Assembly (NCBI RefSeq): GCF_900094945.1
Contig: NZ_FMAQ01000008.1
Coordinates: 1 to 64,000, forward strand
Length of the DNA stretch: 64,000 nt
Source: Gilliamella bombicola
Lineage (GTDB): Bacteria; Pseudomonadota; Gammaproteobacteria; Enterobacterales; Orbaceae
Reading direction: 5' to 3'
Numbering within the stretch: the first letter of the stretch is position 1; the number at the start of each line of letters is the position of its first letter. The translations under genes were made by a program, and so were the position numbers. The notes beneath the pieces were generated by a model. The model saw only the letters and a program-made list of their open reading frames with translations. It was not told where the DNA came from and did no database searches. This document shows positions 49,705-59,708 of the stretch, one piece after another.

Positions 49705-50911
49705 GACTCGCTTTATATCGTGTTATAACTGCTTCAAGTAACTGTATTGCTAATTGTTGTTTGTTGCTTAATGGTAACGTTTGCTCACCATTTTGCCAAT
49801 ATAGTGTTAATGCATTTTGATCAGAATTAAAGCCGATGGTTTTGTCTGAAACATCATTAGCGCAAATTAAATCTAGATTTTTTGTAGTTAATTTTTTTAG
49901 TGCATAAGTTTTGACATCATGAGTTTCGGCAGCAAATCCTACCACAAAAGGACGATTCGTTTTTAGTGCTGCGACACTTGCTACAATATCGGGGTTTTTC
50001 ACTAATTCAATAATAAGTTCATTGTTATCGCTAGTTTTTTTGATTTTTTGTGTCGCAATTGTTTTGGCATGATAATCGGCAACCGCCGCGCACGAAATAA
50101 AAATAGTTGATTTTTGCGCATAATTTAATGCTTCTTCATACATCTGTTTAGCGCTTTTAACGTTAATTCGGTTGACACCATTTGGCGTATCTAAATGAAC
50201 CGGTCCACTAATTAATGTAACGGTAGCGCCCATTTGCGCTGCTGCACTTGCAATTGCAAAGCCCATTTTTCCTGAACTGTAATTACTAATGTAACGAACT
50301 GGATCGATTTCTTCGATCGTTGGGCCTGCCGTGATGGTTATAGATATACCTGAAAGCGCAGCAGTGGTTGAAAAATACTGCCTAATATTTTCAACAATCG
50401 TTTCAGGCTCTAACATTCGCCCAGGCCCTATATCACCACAGGCTTGAAAGCCGCTGTCAGGCCCTAAAATTAAGGTATTTCTTGAGGCCAATACTGATAA
50501 GTTATGTTGCGTTGCTGCCGCTTTATACATTTGTTGATTCATGGCTGGCGCTATAACAATTGGCGATGGGGTTGCTAAGCAGACTGTTGACAGCAGATCA
50601 TCAGCAATGCCGTTAGCCATTTTGGCAATAATATTGGCCGTTGCTGGGGCAATGAGGACTAAATCAGCCCATTTGGCCAGTTCAATATGGCTCATAGACA
50701 GCTCGGCTGATGGATCAAAGAGATCACTGGAAACCTGATTGCCAGAAACAGCTTGCAGAGTCATTTTAGTCACAAAATGGCTAGCAGAATCAGTCAGAAC
50801 AACACGTACTTGCGCACCCGCTTTTTTTAAATGGCGAACAAGGTCAGGACATTTATAAGCGGCAATACCACCAGTAATGCCTAACAAAATATGTTTACCC
50901 GATAGACTCAT
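49685..50911 (-). CDS. coaBC: bifunctional phosphopantothenoylcysteine decarboxylase/phosphopantothenate-cysteine ligase CoaBC
   Basis: CoaBC adds cysteine to phosphopantothenate (C-terminal CoaB) and decarboxylates the product (N-terminal flavoprotein CoaC) in coenzyme A synthesis. [21 protein letters not shown] opens the CoaC part, with active-site His in [12 protein letters not shown] and PAMNQQM. CoaB starts near residue 190 ([27 protein letters not shown]). I choose ATG at 50911 ([11 protein letters not shown]), which aligns with E. coli and has AAGGA 9 nt upstream; a TTG at 50917 is too close to that site. Confidence 0.96.
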   Translation of the reverse strand: MSLSGKHILLGITGGIAAYKCPDLVRHLKKAGAQVRVVLTDSASHFVTKMTLQAVSGNQVSSDLFDPSAELSMSHIELAKWADLVLIAPATANIIAKMANGIADDLLSTVCLATPSPIVIAPAMNQQMYKAAATQHNLSVLASRNTLILGPDSGFQACGDIGPGRMLEPETIVENIRQYFSTTAALSGISITITAGPTIEEIDPVRYISNYSSGKMGFAIASAAAQMGATVTLISGPVHLDTPNGVNRINVKSAKQMYEEALNYAQKSTIFISCAAVADYHAKTIATQKIKKTSDNNELIIELVKNPDIVASVAALKTNRPFVVGFAAETHDVKTYALKKLTTKNLDLICANDVSDKTIGFNSDQNALTLYWQNGEQTLPLSNKQQLAIQLLEAVITRYKASHDEKKN

Positions 50912-50962
50912 GATCAAGCTTCCTTCACATCAAGATGAAAGCGCTATATTACCACAATTCAG

Positions 50963-52624
50963 CTAGATAATAAGTAGCTCTTTCGCATTGGCTAATGTTG
51001 CGTCAGTAATTTTGTCTCCTCCTAATAAGCGAGCAAGTTCGTTTAAACGTCCAGTATTATCTAGCTTTTGCATATCAGTTGAAGTCTGTTTGCCATTGGT
51101 TTGTTTGTTAACAAAATAGTGCTGATTTGCTTGCCCAGCAACTTGTGGCAGGTGGGTTACAGTGATCACTTGCGTTGATTCACCCAGTTGCCTTAATAAC
51201 TGGCCGACTTTAGCGGCAGTTGATCCACTAATACCGACATCAATTTCATCAAATATTAATGCTGGTGTATCCATTTTTTGCGCAGTTAAAACTTGAATAG
51301 CTAAGGCAATACGTGATAACTCACCACCAGAGGCCACCTTAGCAAGCGGTTGTGGACTTTGCCCAGCATTGGTGCTGACTAAAAAGGTGACTTGATCGGC
51401 ACCGTCTTCATTTAATCGGTTTTCGTCAAAAGTGACATCGATACTAAATTGTCCATTAGGCATGGATAAGTCATGCATAATAGTGGTTACTTTTTTGGCT
51501 AAAGTTTTGCTTATCGTTAATCTTTTTTGATGCAATTTTGTGGCAATTTCAACCGCGAGTTGATGGTATTTGGTAATATCGGTTTTAAGTTGTTCGCTTT
51601 GTTCATCTTGCTGATTGATCTGTTTAAATTCAGTTAACAAGGTTTGATGTAAATCGGGCAATGCTTCAGGGGTGACATGGTGCTTACGCGCTAAAGCAAT
51701 TTGTTTTGATAACCGCTGTTCAAGTTGCATGACTCGAGCAGGATCGAGCTCTAAACGTTCACTATAATGACGAAGTTCATCGCTTGCTTCTTTAATTTGG
51801 ATTGATGCCTCTTCCAGCATATTACAAACACTATTTAAAGTTGGATCGAGCTCAACCAATTCTTGAACGCTATTTTTAACACTACTAAGCAAATTACTGA
51901 CGTTATATTCATCGGCTTCATCTAACAACATCACAGATTGTTGGCTTAGATTGATTAATTGTTCACTGTTAGATAATCGTTTGTATTCTTCGTCAATTTG
52001 TTGATATTCCCCTTCAATTGGCGAAAACTCATTAAGTTCTTTCAATTGATATTGTAAAAGCTGCATATGCGCATCACGCTCTTGTCGTGAGGTTTCGTAC
52101 TGCTGATAAGCTCGTGTTGCTTCTTTCCACTGTCTATAGGCTTGCTGCATTTGGGCAAGCAAGGTGGGCTCATTCATATAATGATTGAGTAACAGTTGTT
52201 GATAATCACTGCGTAACAGGCGCTGATGTTCATGTTGCCCATGAATTTGAATCAACATTTGCCCCAAATCTTTTAATTGCGAAATAGGTACCGCACGACC
52301 ATTAATAAATGCTTTAGAACGCCCATCTTGATTAATCACTCGGCGTAAAATGCACTCATTACCCTCATCAAGTTGATTTTCGCGTAACCAAGCAAAAGCC
52401 GCTGGCGTATCATCAAGCACAAAACAAGCCGAAATATCAACACGATCAGCGCCATGCCGAATAGATGAAGCATCAGAACGATTACCTAAACATAATCCCA
52501 ATGCATCAATAGCAATCGACTTCCCTGCGCCCGTTTCACCCGTAATAGCGGTCATCCCAGTAGTAAAGTCGACAAGAAGCTGATCTACAATAGCAAAATT
52601 ATTAATAGTTAGTTGAGTTATCAT
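50963..52624 (-). CDS. recN: DNA repair protein RecN
   Basis: RecN is an SMC-like ATPase used in double-strand break repair. The Walker [15 protein letters not shown] (29-42) is at the N-terminus, a long coiled-coil arm spans about 160-370, and the ABC signature [14 protein letters not shown] and Walker [14 protein letters not shown] are near the C-terminus. The length is 553 residues. No good ribosome site precedes the ATG. A LexA-type site overlaps its promoter. Confidence 0.97.
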   Translation of the reverse strand: MITQLTINNFAIVDQLLVDFTTGMTAITGETGAGKSIAIDALGLCLGNRSDASSIRHGADRVDISACFVLDDTPAAFAWLRENQLDEGNECILRRVINQDGRSKAFINGRAVPISQLKDLGQMLIQIHGQHEHQRLLRSDYQQLLLNHYMNEPTLLAQMQQAYRQWKEATRAYQQYETSRQERDAHMQLLQYQLKELNEFSPIEGEYQQIDEEYKRLSNSEQLINLSQQSVMLLDEADEYNVSNLLSSVKNSVQELVELDPTLNSVCNMLEEASIQIKEASDELRHYSERLELDPARVMQLEQRLSKQIALARKHHVTPEALPDLHQTLLTEFKQINQQDEQSEQLKTDITKYHQLAVEIATKLHQKRLTISKTLAKKVTTIMHDLSMPNGQFSIDVTFDENRLNEDGADQVTFLVSTNAGQSPQPLAKVASGGELSRIALAIQVLTAQKMDTPALIFDEIDVGISGSTAAKVGQLLRQLGESTQVITVTHLPQVAGQANQHYFVNKQTNGKQTSTDMQKLDNTGRLNELARLLGGDKITDATLANAKELLII

Positions 52625-52660
52625 AATAAATTAATACATAAGGCTAGTTATCATATTGGC

Positions 52661-52694
52661 AGTATAGCAGTAAAAACACTGTAAATAAATACAG
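52661..52694 (-). promoter_or_regulatory. LexA (SOS) box and promoter of recN
   Basis: CTGTAAATAAATACAG (52679-52694) fits the SOS consensus CTG-N10-CAG with CTGT/ACAG ends. On the minus strand a -10 TATACT (52661-52666) follows at promoter spacing, so LexA would cover the -35 region. Only one box is evident, whereas E. coli recN has more than one. Confidence 0.85.
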
Positions 52695-52826
52695 GTTTGT
52701 GTTTTTGTTTATGAGACTTATTTTTTGTTATAAAATCAATTAAACTTTAGATTAATTAAAAATAGTCATTATTTAATTAATTATTTTTAATATGTTATCT
52801 TCTCTCGAAGACATAAGGAATCAGCT

Positions 52827-53984
52827 GTGAAGCATAAGACAATAACGCCACTATTTCCAACATATGCACGAACTATTGCAATGATTAAAGCGGTATCAGG
52901 TTACAGTAAAAAGTCTGTACACGGGATGATTAGTGATATTCGTGGCCAGTCTGGAACTCCACAGAATCCAGTTGACTGGTCAGAACCTGATGATTGGATT
53001 AGTGAACGACTAAGTGGTGAATATGCTGAAATAGCAAATAAAATATGGGTGCAGGATAATCATGTGTTAAATCCTCGCCATAGCTATGGTGCTTATTTGT
53101 TTATAAATAATAGCGATCTAATGACTGTCGATATGCAAGGTTATTGGCAACCTTCACCAAAAGGGCGAGCTTTTTTAAAGGGGGATAAAGATGTTTGGCT
53201 AGAACTAGATGATTCAGAAGGCATATTGCAATTATTAGAATTGCTTAGCGTTCGTGGACAAGCTAAAAATGGAGATTTATTACCAGAATGGATGACTTAT
53301 TTACGTCAAAATTCTAAGTGGAATAGTGAACAAGCATGTAAATCTACGTTATATGCTCGCCTTGTAAATTTAGTTGATCGAAAACTCTTAAAACGTGAAG
53401 GAATTATTTATCAAATAACAGATAGTGGTCGGAAATGGTTAGATGCAGCGCCACAAGGGAAGCTATGCGATCCATTAGATGATATTATGGATTCTATTGT
53501 TCGATATAATGAGCAGCAAAAACTATTATTATCACAACAGTTACAGAATATGAATCCATATCATTTTGAAATATTAATTGGTCAATTATTACAAGCGATG
53601 GGTTATGAAGATGTGAATGTGACGAAAGCATCTGGAGATAAAGGAATTGATGTTGTTGGCAATGTGCAAGTGGGTATTACGCGTATTACTGAAGTCGTTC
53701 AGGTAAAACGCATGCAAAATTCTGTTAATCGCCCATTGATTGATCAGTTAAGAGGGGCTTTGCCTTATCATAAAGCAATTAGAGGTACATTAATCACAAC
53801 AGGCAAATTTTCATCTGGTTGTGCCGAAGCTGCGAATTATCCGGGTGCCGCCCCAATTACTTTAATTGATGGCACTCGATTAATTGAATTACTTATTGAA
53901 AATGGAGTAGGTATTAAACGAAATCATTCTTTAGAATTACTTAGCATTGATATGTCAGTATTTGAAGAACAGACTGAAGATTAA
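52827..53984 (+). CDS. Mrr-type restriction endonuclease
   Basis: A 385-residue protein ending in an Mrr_cat (PD-(D/E)XK) nuclease domain: YHFEILIGQLLQAMGYEDV, then the catalytic core GDKGIDVVG...EVVQVKR with Asp and the Q-x-K variant, and GTLITTGKFSSGC. The N-terminal half holds winged-helix-like DNA-recognition segments (LLPEWMTYLRQNSKWNSEQACKSTLYARLVNL, about 152-183). It probably cleaves DNA carrying a modification, as Mrr does, but the modification is unknown. GTG start with AAGGA. No methylase is adjacent, which fits a type IV enzyme. Confidence 0.8.
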   Translation: MKHKTITPLFPTYARTIAMIKAVSGYSKKSVHGMISDIRGQSGTPQNPVDWSEPDDWISERLSGEYAEIANKIWVQDNHVLNPRHSYGAYLFINNSDLMTVDMQGYWQPSPKGRAFLKGDKDVWLELDDSEGILQLLELLSVRGQAKNGDLLPEWMTYLRQNSKWNSEQACKSTLYARLVNLVDRKLLKREGIIYQITDSGRKWLDAAPQGKLCDPLDDIMDSIVRYNEQQKLLLSQQLQNMNPYHFEILIGQLLQAMGYEDVNVTKASGDKGIDVVGNVQVGITRITEVVQVKRMQNSVNRPLIDQLRGALPYHKAIRGTLITTGKFSSGCAEAANYPGAAPITLIDGTRLIELLIENGVGIKRNHSLELLSIDMSVFEEQTED

Positions 53985-54619
53985 AATAAAAGGTTAGTTA
54001 CCCATATAGAGTATAATTTGTTAATCAAATGATTAGAATTTAATCTTTAATCGCGATTAATCAGTTGAATGAATAAACTCACCTTTTTATTGGTTGGTTT
54101 ATTTTCGTTTTATGATGGAATAATGACTATCACAAATTATAACGATATTTTTTATTTTTATATGCATCAAAAATTAATGTTACTAATTCATCTAACATCC
54201 GAAATGCACAATCTACATAACGGAGATAGTTTTTTTCACTAATAACCGACAGATCAACACCAATACTTGAGCATCCTTCTAGTAATGCAGAATAAGTAGG
54301 TTTCATTCCACGGAACAAGAATAATTGATTTTATTGACAACCCTAAGTTAGCTAAAAGATCCCTAACAAACTTTAAAACTTTACCATATTTTATTAGCTT
54401 ACAAATAAACTTATCACATTGTAAAAAAGATTCATAAGCCTATCTATATCGTCTAATAGCAAATAATCATGATATCTGATTCATTTAAGCTAGGATTATA
54501 TAATCACCACCACTCATCAAAATACTTTTACACCTCCCCCCAACTTATTCTTCTTTTATCTAAAATTACACAGTAGTATAATTTGAACACCTATTTATTA
54601 TAACTATGGGAAACTAAGT
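53985..54619. other. intergenic region after the Mrr gene
   Basis: A 635-nt AT-rich stretch that contains a small open frame at 54130-54318 and otherwise no tRNA, repeat or clear terminator that I can support. It probably includes decayed accessory sequence flanking the restriction gene. Confidence 0.5.
54130..54318 (-). CDS. small hypothetical protein or gene remnant
   Basis: An open frame of 62 codons with Cys residues and a charged C-terminus (IFDAYKNKKYRYNL). I do not recognise it. The start is TTG, or an ATG four codons later, and neither has a ribosome site. The composition resembles real protein more than random frame shadow, and it could be the 3' remnant of a longer gene. Confidence 0.25.
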   Translation of the reverse strand: MFRGMKPTYSALLEGCSSIGVDLSVISEKNYLRYVDCAFRMLDELVTLIFDAYKNKKYRYNL

Positions 54620-55171
54620 ATGTTTGGAAATAAAACAAATCGCCAAGTAATTATATGGACAACAATTATCGGCGGATTTTTCAGTTCATTAGTAAAATGG
54701 GGTTCAGAAGTTAATATGCCTCCACGAGTACCTGGTGAAATTTCTCCACCTGCGGCACATATTGATGCATGGCTGGGTTGGCTTGGGATTAACTCTCACT
54801 CGCTTGATTATATTTATCAAGGGGCAAGCGTTTTAGGTGCAGTGACACTTTATCACTGGTTATTTAGTTTTGCTTTCGCCTTTGTTTATGTTGCAGGTGC
54901 ATATTATTGCAACAAAATCCGCTTATGGTATGGGGCATTGTACGGCATTATTATTACTGTTGTGATGCACGGTTTTTTAATTCCATTGCTTGGTTTCCGT
55001 CATCCTGCTTATGATGCGGAAGGTACGGTTGGTTGGTTATGGAACTTAAATGGTTATGAACTTTGGAGTGAAATTCTAGGTCATATCTATTGGGGTGTAT
55101 CGATCGAAGTGTGTATGATTGCAGTACTTGCTCATTTTGCAAGACCAATTCATGGTGAGTGGCGTCAATAA
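54620..55171 (+). CDS. yagU: YagU-family inner-membrane protein (DUF1440)
   Basis: A 183-residue membrane protein with about four helices, closely like E. coli YagU (IIGGFFSSLVKWGSEVNMPPR, RHPAYDAEGTVGWLWNLNGYELWSEILGH). YagU is linked to acid resistance in E. coli; its molecular role is unknown. GGGAAAC precedes the ATG weakly. It is a single gene with its own terminator. Confidence 0.85.
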   Translation: MFGNKTNRQVIIWTTIIGGFFSSLVKWGSEVNMPPRVPGEISPPAAHIDAWLGWLGINSHSLDYIYQGASVLGAVTLYHWLFSFAFAFVYVAGAYYCNKIRLWYGALYGIIITVVMHGFLIPLLGFRHPAYDAEGTVGWLWNLNGYELWSEILGHIYWGVSIEVCMIAVLAHFARPIHGEWRQ

Positions 55172-55198
55172 TTGGCTTAGCTTTCATCAGTTAATATT

Positions 55199-55234
55199 AA
55201 ATCCTACTATTTAACCATAGTGGGATTTTTTATT
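55199..55234 (+). terminator. Rho-independent terminator after yagU
   Basis: AATCCTACTAT pairs with ATAGTGGGATT (one G-U) around TTAACC at 55199-55227, followed by a T tract. Confidence 0.88.
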
Positions 55235-55242
55235 TGAATTGA

Positions 55243-55259
55243 TATAGTTAAAAACTATA
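55243..55259. promoter_or_regulatory. palindrome upstream of metE
   Basis: TATAGTT-AAA-AACTATA is a perfect 17-bp palindrome about 90 nt before the metE start. It does not resemble MetJ boxes (AGACGTCT), and no clear MetR site is visible. It is a candidate operator only. Confidence 0.35.
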
Positions 55260-55347
55260 ACAATCAATAAAAAACTAGAATTATTCAATACCTATTTTTT
55301 TTGTTATCTTTTTATCACTATAAGAAAATGGATAAAAGGAAATAAAA

Positions 55348-57621
55348 ATGAATACTGCTGTTATTGGATATCCTCGTGTTGGTAAGCTTCGTGAACTTAA
55401 ATTTGCAACAGAAGCCTATTTTAAAGGTAATAAAACTCAAGCCGAATTATTAAACGAAGCCAAAGCGTTACGAGCTGAGCATTTAAAACAACAAGCTGCT
55501 CAAAAAATTGCTTTTATCTCATCTAATGATTTTTCATTCTATGATGCGGTGTTAGATACAGCGTGTTTACTTAATGTTATTCCAAAACGTTACCAAGATT
55601 TAGGTTTACCTGAGCTTGACCGTTATTTTGCCATGGCACGTGGTTATCAGGGCGAAAAAGGCGATGTGCGCGCACTGGCTATGAAAAAATGGTTCAATAC
55701 CAATTACCACTATTTAGTTCCTGAAATAGAAGATTCAGTACAAATTAAGTTAACAGGTACGAAACCTTTTGACGAATATCAAGAAGCGAAAGCGCTAGGT
55801 GTGCAAACCAAACCGGTTGTGGTTGGGCCGTTAACCTTTTTTAAATTAGCGCAGTATTTAGGTAAAAAACAGCTTGGTGATTTTAAAGCCGATATTATTA
55901 AAGCTTATCAAGAAATCATCCAAAAATTTACAACGCTTGGTGCTGAGTGGATCCAAATTGATGAGCCAATTTTAGTGACCGATCTAAATAAAGACGATAT
56001 CGCCTTATTTACCGAACTTTATCAAGCGATTTTATCAGTTAAAGGTAACACCAAAATTGTTCTACAAACCTATTTTGGTGATGTGCGTGATTGTTATAAA
56101 GAATTAGTGGCACTGCCTTTTGATGGTATTGGGCTTGATTTTGTCGAAGGTAAGCAATCATTAGCTTTACTTGAAAATAATGGCTTCCCTGCTGATAAAG
56201 TATTATTTGCCGGTGTTGTTAATGGCAAAAATATCTGGAAAAACAATTACCAAAAAACTTTAGCTTTACTTAGTAAAATCAAACAAAAAGCCACAAATAT
56301 TGTCATTAATACGTCTTGTTCATTACTGCATGTTCCTTATACATTGCAAAATGAAACCAAATTAACCATTCAACAACGTGCTTATTTTGCTTTTGCCCAA
56401 GAAAAGCTGCAAGAGCTTGCTGAACTAGGTCAGTTATTTAAAGAAGCAAATCCTGAAAATAATGCGACTTATAAAGCTAATCAAACACTATTTACCCGTG
56501 AACGTGAAGGTGCAAACCACGCGGTTCGCCAAAAAGTGGCGGCATTAAATGCGTCTGATTTTACCCGTTTACCAGAGTTTTCAGTGCGTGAAGCGGCGCA
56601 GAAGAAAGCCTTTAATTTACCACTATTACCAACTACAACCATTGGCTCATTCCCACAAACACCTGATGTGCGTTTAAATCGTGCTAAATTCAAAAAAGGC
56701 GAAATTTGCTTGAATCAATATACTGAATTTAATCAACAAAAAATAGCTGAGTGTATCAAATTGCAAGAAGAGATCGGCATTGATGTGTTAGTGCATGGTG
56801 AATTTGAACGTAATGACATGGTCGAATATTTTGGCGAAAGCTTAAATGGCTTTGTGTTTACCGAAAAAGCTTGGGTACAATCTTACGGTACACGTTGCGT
56901 TAAGCCACCGATTGTTTGGGGTGATATTTCACGATCTAAACCGATTACGGTTGAATATTCAAAATATGCACAAAGTCTGACAGATAAACCAGTTAAAGGG
57001 ATGTTAACTGGACCGGTAACGATTCTTAACTGGTCATTCCCACGTGAGGATATTTCGCAAAAAGAATCGGTATTCCAAATTGGATTGGCCATTGGTGATG
57101 AAGTGTTAGATCTTGAAGCTGCAGGCATTAAGATTATTCAAATTGATGAAGCCGCGTTAAAAGAAAAATTACCACTGCGTAAAGCGGATTGGAACAGCGA
57201 ATATCTTGATTGGGCGATTCCGGCATTTAGATTAGTACATAGCAAAGTACAAGCTGATACCCAAATTCATACACATATGTGTTATAGCGAATTTGCTGAC
57301 ATCATTAAAGATATTGATGCCATGGATGCTGATGTAATTTCGTTCGAAGCTTCTCGCTCTAATCTGCAATTAATTGATGTGCTCAATGCCAATAATTTTA
57401 AAACCGAAGTTGGGCCAGGTGTTTACGATATCCATTCGCCACGCGTTCCACCTGTTGCTGAAATTAAAGCGACGATCGAAAAGTTACTGGCGAAGATCGA
57501 TAAACAAAAATTATGGATTAACCCAGACTGTGGTTTAAAAACACGTGGTGAAAAAGAAGTGGTTGAAAGCTTACAGCATCTTGTTGAAGCTACATTAGCA
57601 GTAAGGAAAACACTCAATTAA
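55348..57621 (+). CDS. metE: cobalamin-independent methionine synthase MetE
   Basis: MetE transfers a methyl group from methyl-tetrahydropteroyltriglutamate to homocysteine without B12. The N-terminal half has [18 protein letters not shown]; the catalytic C-terminal half has [30 protein letters not shown] with the zinc ligands His and Cys in the usual positions (HTHMCYSEF), and [11 protein letters not shown]. The length is 757 residues. AAAGGAAA precedes the ATG. metF, which makes its methyl donor, follows. Confidence 0.97.
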   Translation: MNTAVIGYPRVGKLRELKFATEAYFKGNKTQAELLNEAKALRAEHLKQQAAQKIAFISSNDFSFYDAVLDTACLLNVIPKRYQDLGLPELDRYFAMARGYQGEKGDVRALAMKKWFNTNYHYLVPEIEDSVQIKLTGTKPFDEYQEAKALGVQTKPVVVGPLTFFKLAQYLGKKQLGDFKADIIKAYQEIIQKFTTLGAEWIQIDEPILVTDLNKDDIALFTELYQAILSVKGNTKIVLQTYFGDVRDCYKELVALPFDGIGLDFVEGKQSLALLENNGFPADKVLFAGVVNGKNIWKNNYQKTLALLSKIKQKATNIVINTSCSLLHVPYTLQNETKLTIQQRAYFAFAQEKLQELAELGQLFKEANPENNATYKANQTLFTREREGANHAVRQKVAALNASDFTRLPEFSVREAAQKKAFNLPLLPTTTIGSFPQTPDVRLNRAKFKKGEICLNQYTEFNQQKIAECIKLQEEIGIDVLVHGEFERNDMVEYFGESLNGFVFTEKAWVQSYGTRCVKPPIVWGDISRSKPITVEYSKYAQSLTDKPVKGMLTGPVTILNWSFPREDISQKESVFQIGLAIGDEVLDLEAAGIKIIQIDEAALKEKLPLRKADWNSEYLDWAIPAFRLVHSKVQADTQIHTHMCYSEFADIIKDIDAMDADVISFEASRSNLQLIDVLNANNFKTEVGPGVYDIHSPRVPPVAEIKATIEKLLAKIDKQKLWINPDCGLKTRGEKEVVESLQHLVEATLAVRKTLN

Positions 57622-57677
57622 GCACTGTTTTATAAAGAACTGAGCTTATTTATTAAGACATCGTATTTTACGATGCT

Positions 57678-57712
57678 GACAATTCCGCCGCCTATTTGGG
57701 CGGCGGAAATGT
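57678..57712 (+). terminator. GC-rich hairpin between metE and metF
   Basis: TTCCGCCGCC (57683-57692) pairs perfectly with GGCGGCGGAA (57699-57708), extended by GACA/TGTC across one mismatch. A smaller hairpin (CATCGTA/TACGATG) lies just before it. No T-run follows, so it may attenuate, process or stabilise the metE-metF message. It ends close to the metF ribosome site. Confidence 0.5.
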
Positions 57713-57752
57713 CAATAAGGAAAATAAGCGATATAACGAATGGATGATAAAA

Positions 57753-58631
57753 ATGAAAACAAATCTATTATTTAATAAAAAAACGGTGTTCTCTTTTGAA
57801 GTTTTTCCACCTAAAAAAACATCACCTTTAGAAACCATTTACAGCACTCTGCGAGAGCTTGGTTATTTTAAACCCGATTTTATCAGTGTCACTTATGGTG
57901 CGGGTGGTAGCTTAAATGGACAAACCACCATTGATATTGCCCACTCGGTAAAACACACTTATGGCATCGAAAGTGTTGCTCACTTACCGGGCATTAATTT
58001 TGATAAAGCCGAGATGCAAAAAATCCTACACGACCTTAAATGTGCAGGGATTGATAATGTGCTTGCTTTGCGTGGTGACATCAGCGCAAATGTACCGCCC
58101 AAAGATGATTTTCGATACGCCAGCGAACTGGTGACATTTATTAAAGAAAACGGTGATTTTAACGTGATTGGTGCATGTTATCCAGAAGGACACCTTGAAG
58201 CATCAACCCTAAAACAAGATCTGATCCACCTAAAAGAAAAGGTCAATGCGGGTACTGATCAACTTATTTCACAGCTATTTTTTGATAATGACTATTTTTA
58301 TGCATTTTTAGATAAAGCACACGATATGGGCATTAATGTGCCGATCGAAGCCGGCATTATGCCAGTGACCAATAAAAACCAAATTGAGCGCATGGTATCG
58401 ATGTGTGGGGTGAATTTACCTAAAAAATTCAAACAAATGATGGAAAAATATGAACATCATCCCGATGCATTTCGTGATGCGGGTATTGCTTATGCCATCG
58501 ATCAGATTGTTGATTTAGTTTCACAAAATGTGGACGGCATTCATTTGTACACCATGAACAATAGCTACATAGCCAGACGCATTAGCGAAGCTGTTGCAAC
58601 ATTATTAGCTGTGCCAAAAACAAAACAGTGA
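57753..58631 (+). CDS. metF: methylenetetrahydrofolate reductase MetF
   Basis: MetF reduces 5,10-methylene-THF to 5-methyl-THF with FAD, feeding MetE. FSFEVFPPKKTSPLETIY, FISVTYGAGGS, NVLALRGDI and AYAIDQIVDLVSQ are clear family segments. The pattern, especially the C-terminal IHLYTMNNSYIARRI, is closer in my recall to Firmicutes-type MetF than to E. coli MetF, suggesting transfer. The start is ATG 57753 (MKTNLLF) or 57744. An extension back to 57696 reads through the hairpin and is rejected. The product has 292 residues. Confidence 0.93.
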   Translation: MKTNLLFNKKTVFSFEVFPPKKTSPLETIYSTLRELGYFKPDFISVTYGAGGSLNGQTTIDIAHSVKHTYGIESVAHLPGINFDKAEMQKILHDLKCAGIDNVLALRGDISANVPPKDDFRYASELVTFIKENGDFNVIGACYPEGHLEASTLKQDLIHLKEKVNAGTDQLISQLFFDNDYFYAFLDKAHDMGINVPIEAGIMPVTNKNQIERMVSMCGVNLPKKFKQMMEKYEHHPDAFRDAGIAYAIDQIVDLVSQNVDGIHLYTMNNSYIARRISEAVATLLAVPKTKQ

Positions 58632-58667
58632 TTTAGAAAAAAGGATATATCAAGGATTGATAGGAAT

Positions 58668-58744
<77 letters not shown>

Positions 58745-58979
58745 TCAAAGAGGTGACCATATTATAGTAATTAAATAATAAAGCAATACCTATTTAACGC
58801 AATCGCGCCATTTTTAAACACTATTGAGTAAATATGGTGTATTTTTTTACATAAACACAAAGTGACATAAAAATTTTTAACAATAACTGTAGTCTTTCAT
58901 TAAAGCTAAAAGGCATATAAAACCTAGCGATTTCAAAATAGAAACTTTCCAATAGCTATTATGATTTTACATAAAAACA

Positions 58980-59708
58980 TTAATTTTTATTATATAAATC
59001 TAAATATTTCTTATACAAATTAATAAAAATATTATCTATAAGAGATAGTGTGGCAAACCATATAAAATAATTTTCATATTTATAATCATTATCAACAAGT
59101 GTTTTTAATGATGGCAAGTGTTGTTGAACACACAATATATTATGAGCACATCTATTTCTATGACGATATAGATGTTTTTCATATATTTTTTCTTTTAAAA
59201 AGTTATTTTTATTTTCAGCTAAAAATAAAGTACCTTTAGCAAAATGATCTATTGTAATAGTCTTCCAAAAATCTTCAAATTCATAATATTTTTTTGTGCT
59301 CCAGTAAAACAAATTAGTATTTTTGAAAATATTATGTATTTCGAGTGTTGTATCTTTTAATATTTTTTCTCTTTCCTCGTCAGAAAAATGTTCAAAGCTT
59401 GGATCATGTTTTTTAATTTGTTCAACAAGTTCTGTATATATATTATTTTTGTCTTTATATTGAGAACATTCTCCTAAACCATTTCTAAATTTCTGATATC
59501 GATAATCGTAATCCTCTGTTGCTAAATCCCAACAAATACACTTCATTTTTTGTTCTTGAAATCCAGTCATTTTGAGAAAAATTGATTGCATTATGTAGTC
59601 ACATAGGGGAAAAGTTTCAATACCATTACCGATACCTGAGCAGGAAGTCACTGCAATTTCTAAATTGCTTGTAATAGGAGTTAAAATAAAATTTTTATGC
59701 ATTTTCAT
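58980..59708 (-). CDS. HEPN-like protein, partner of DUF262 protein
   Basis: I do not recognise a named family, but the 242-residue protein is alpha-helical and carries RNRCAHN (residues 184-190), matching the RNxxxH signature of HEPN ribonucleases. The N-terminal part (SNLEIAVTSCSGIGNGIETFPLCDYIMQ) is not assignable. It overlaps the upstream DUF262 gene by 14 nt, so the two are co-translated. Base composition is far more AT-rich than neighbouring housekeeping genes. Proposed role: toxin or RNase effector of a two-gene defence or toxin-antitoxin module; this is inference. Confidence 0.6.
   Translation of the reverse strand: MKMHKNFILTPITSNLEIAVTSCSGIGNGIETFPLCDYIMQSIFLKMTGFQEQKMKCICWDLATEDYDYRYQKFRNGLGECSQYKDKNNIYTELVEQIKKHDPSFEHFSDEEREKILKDTTLEIHNIFKNTNLFYWSTKKYYEFEDFWKTITIDHFAKGTLFLAENKNNFLKEKIYEKHLYRHRNRCAHNILCVQQHLPSLKTLVDNDYKYENYFIWFATLSLIDNIFINLYKKYLDLYNKN

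Noticed and set aside
55228-55347. MetJ or MetR control sites at metE
   Set aside because: No AGACGTCT-like tandem boxes or clear TGAA-N5-TTCA site could be seen; only an unrelated palindrome is reported.
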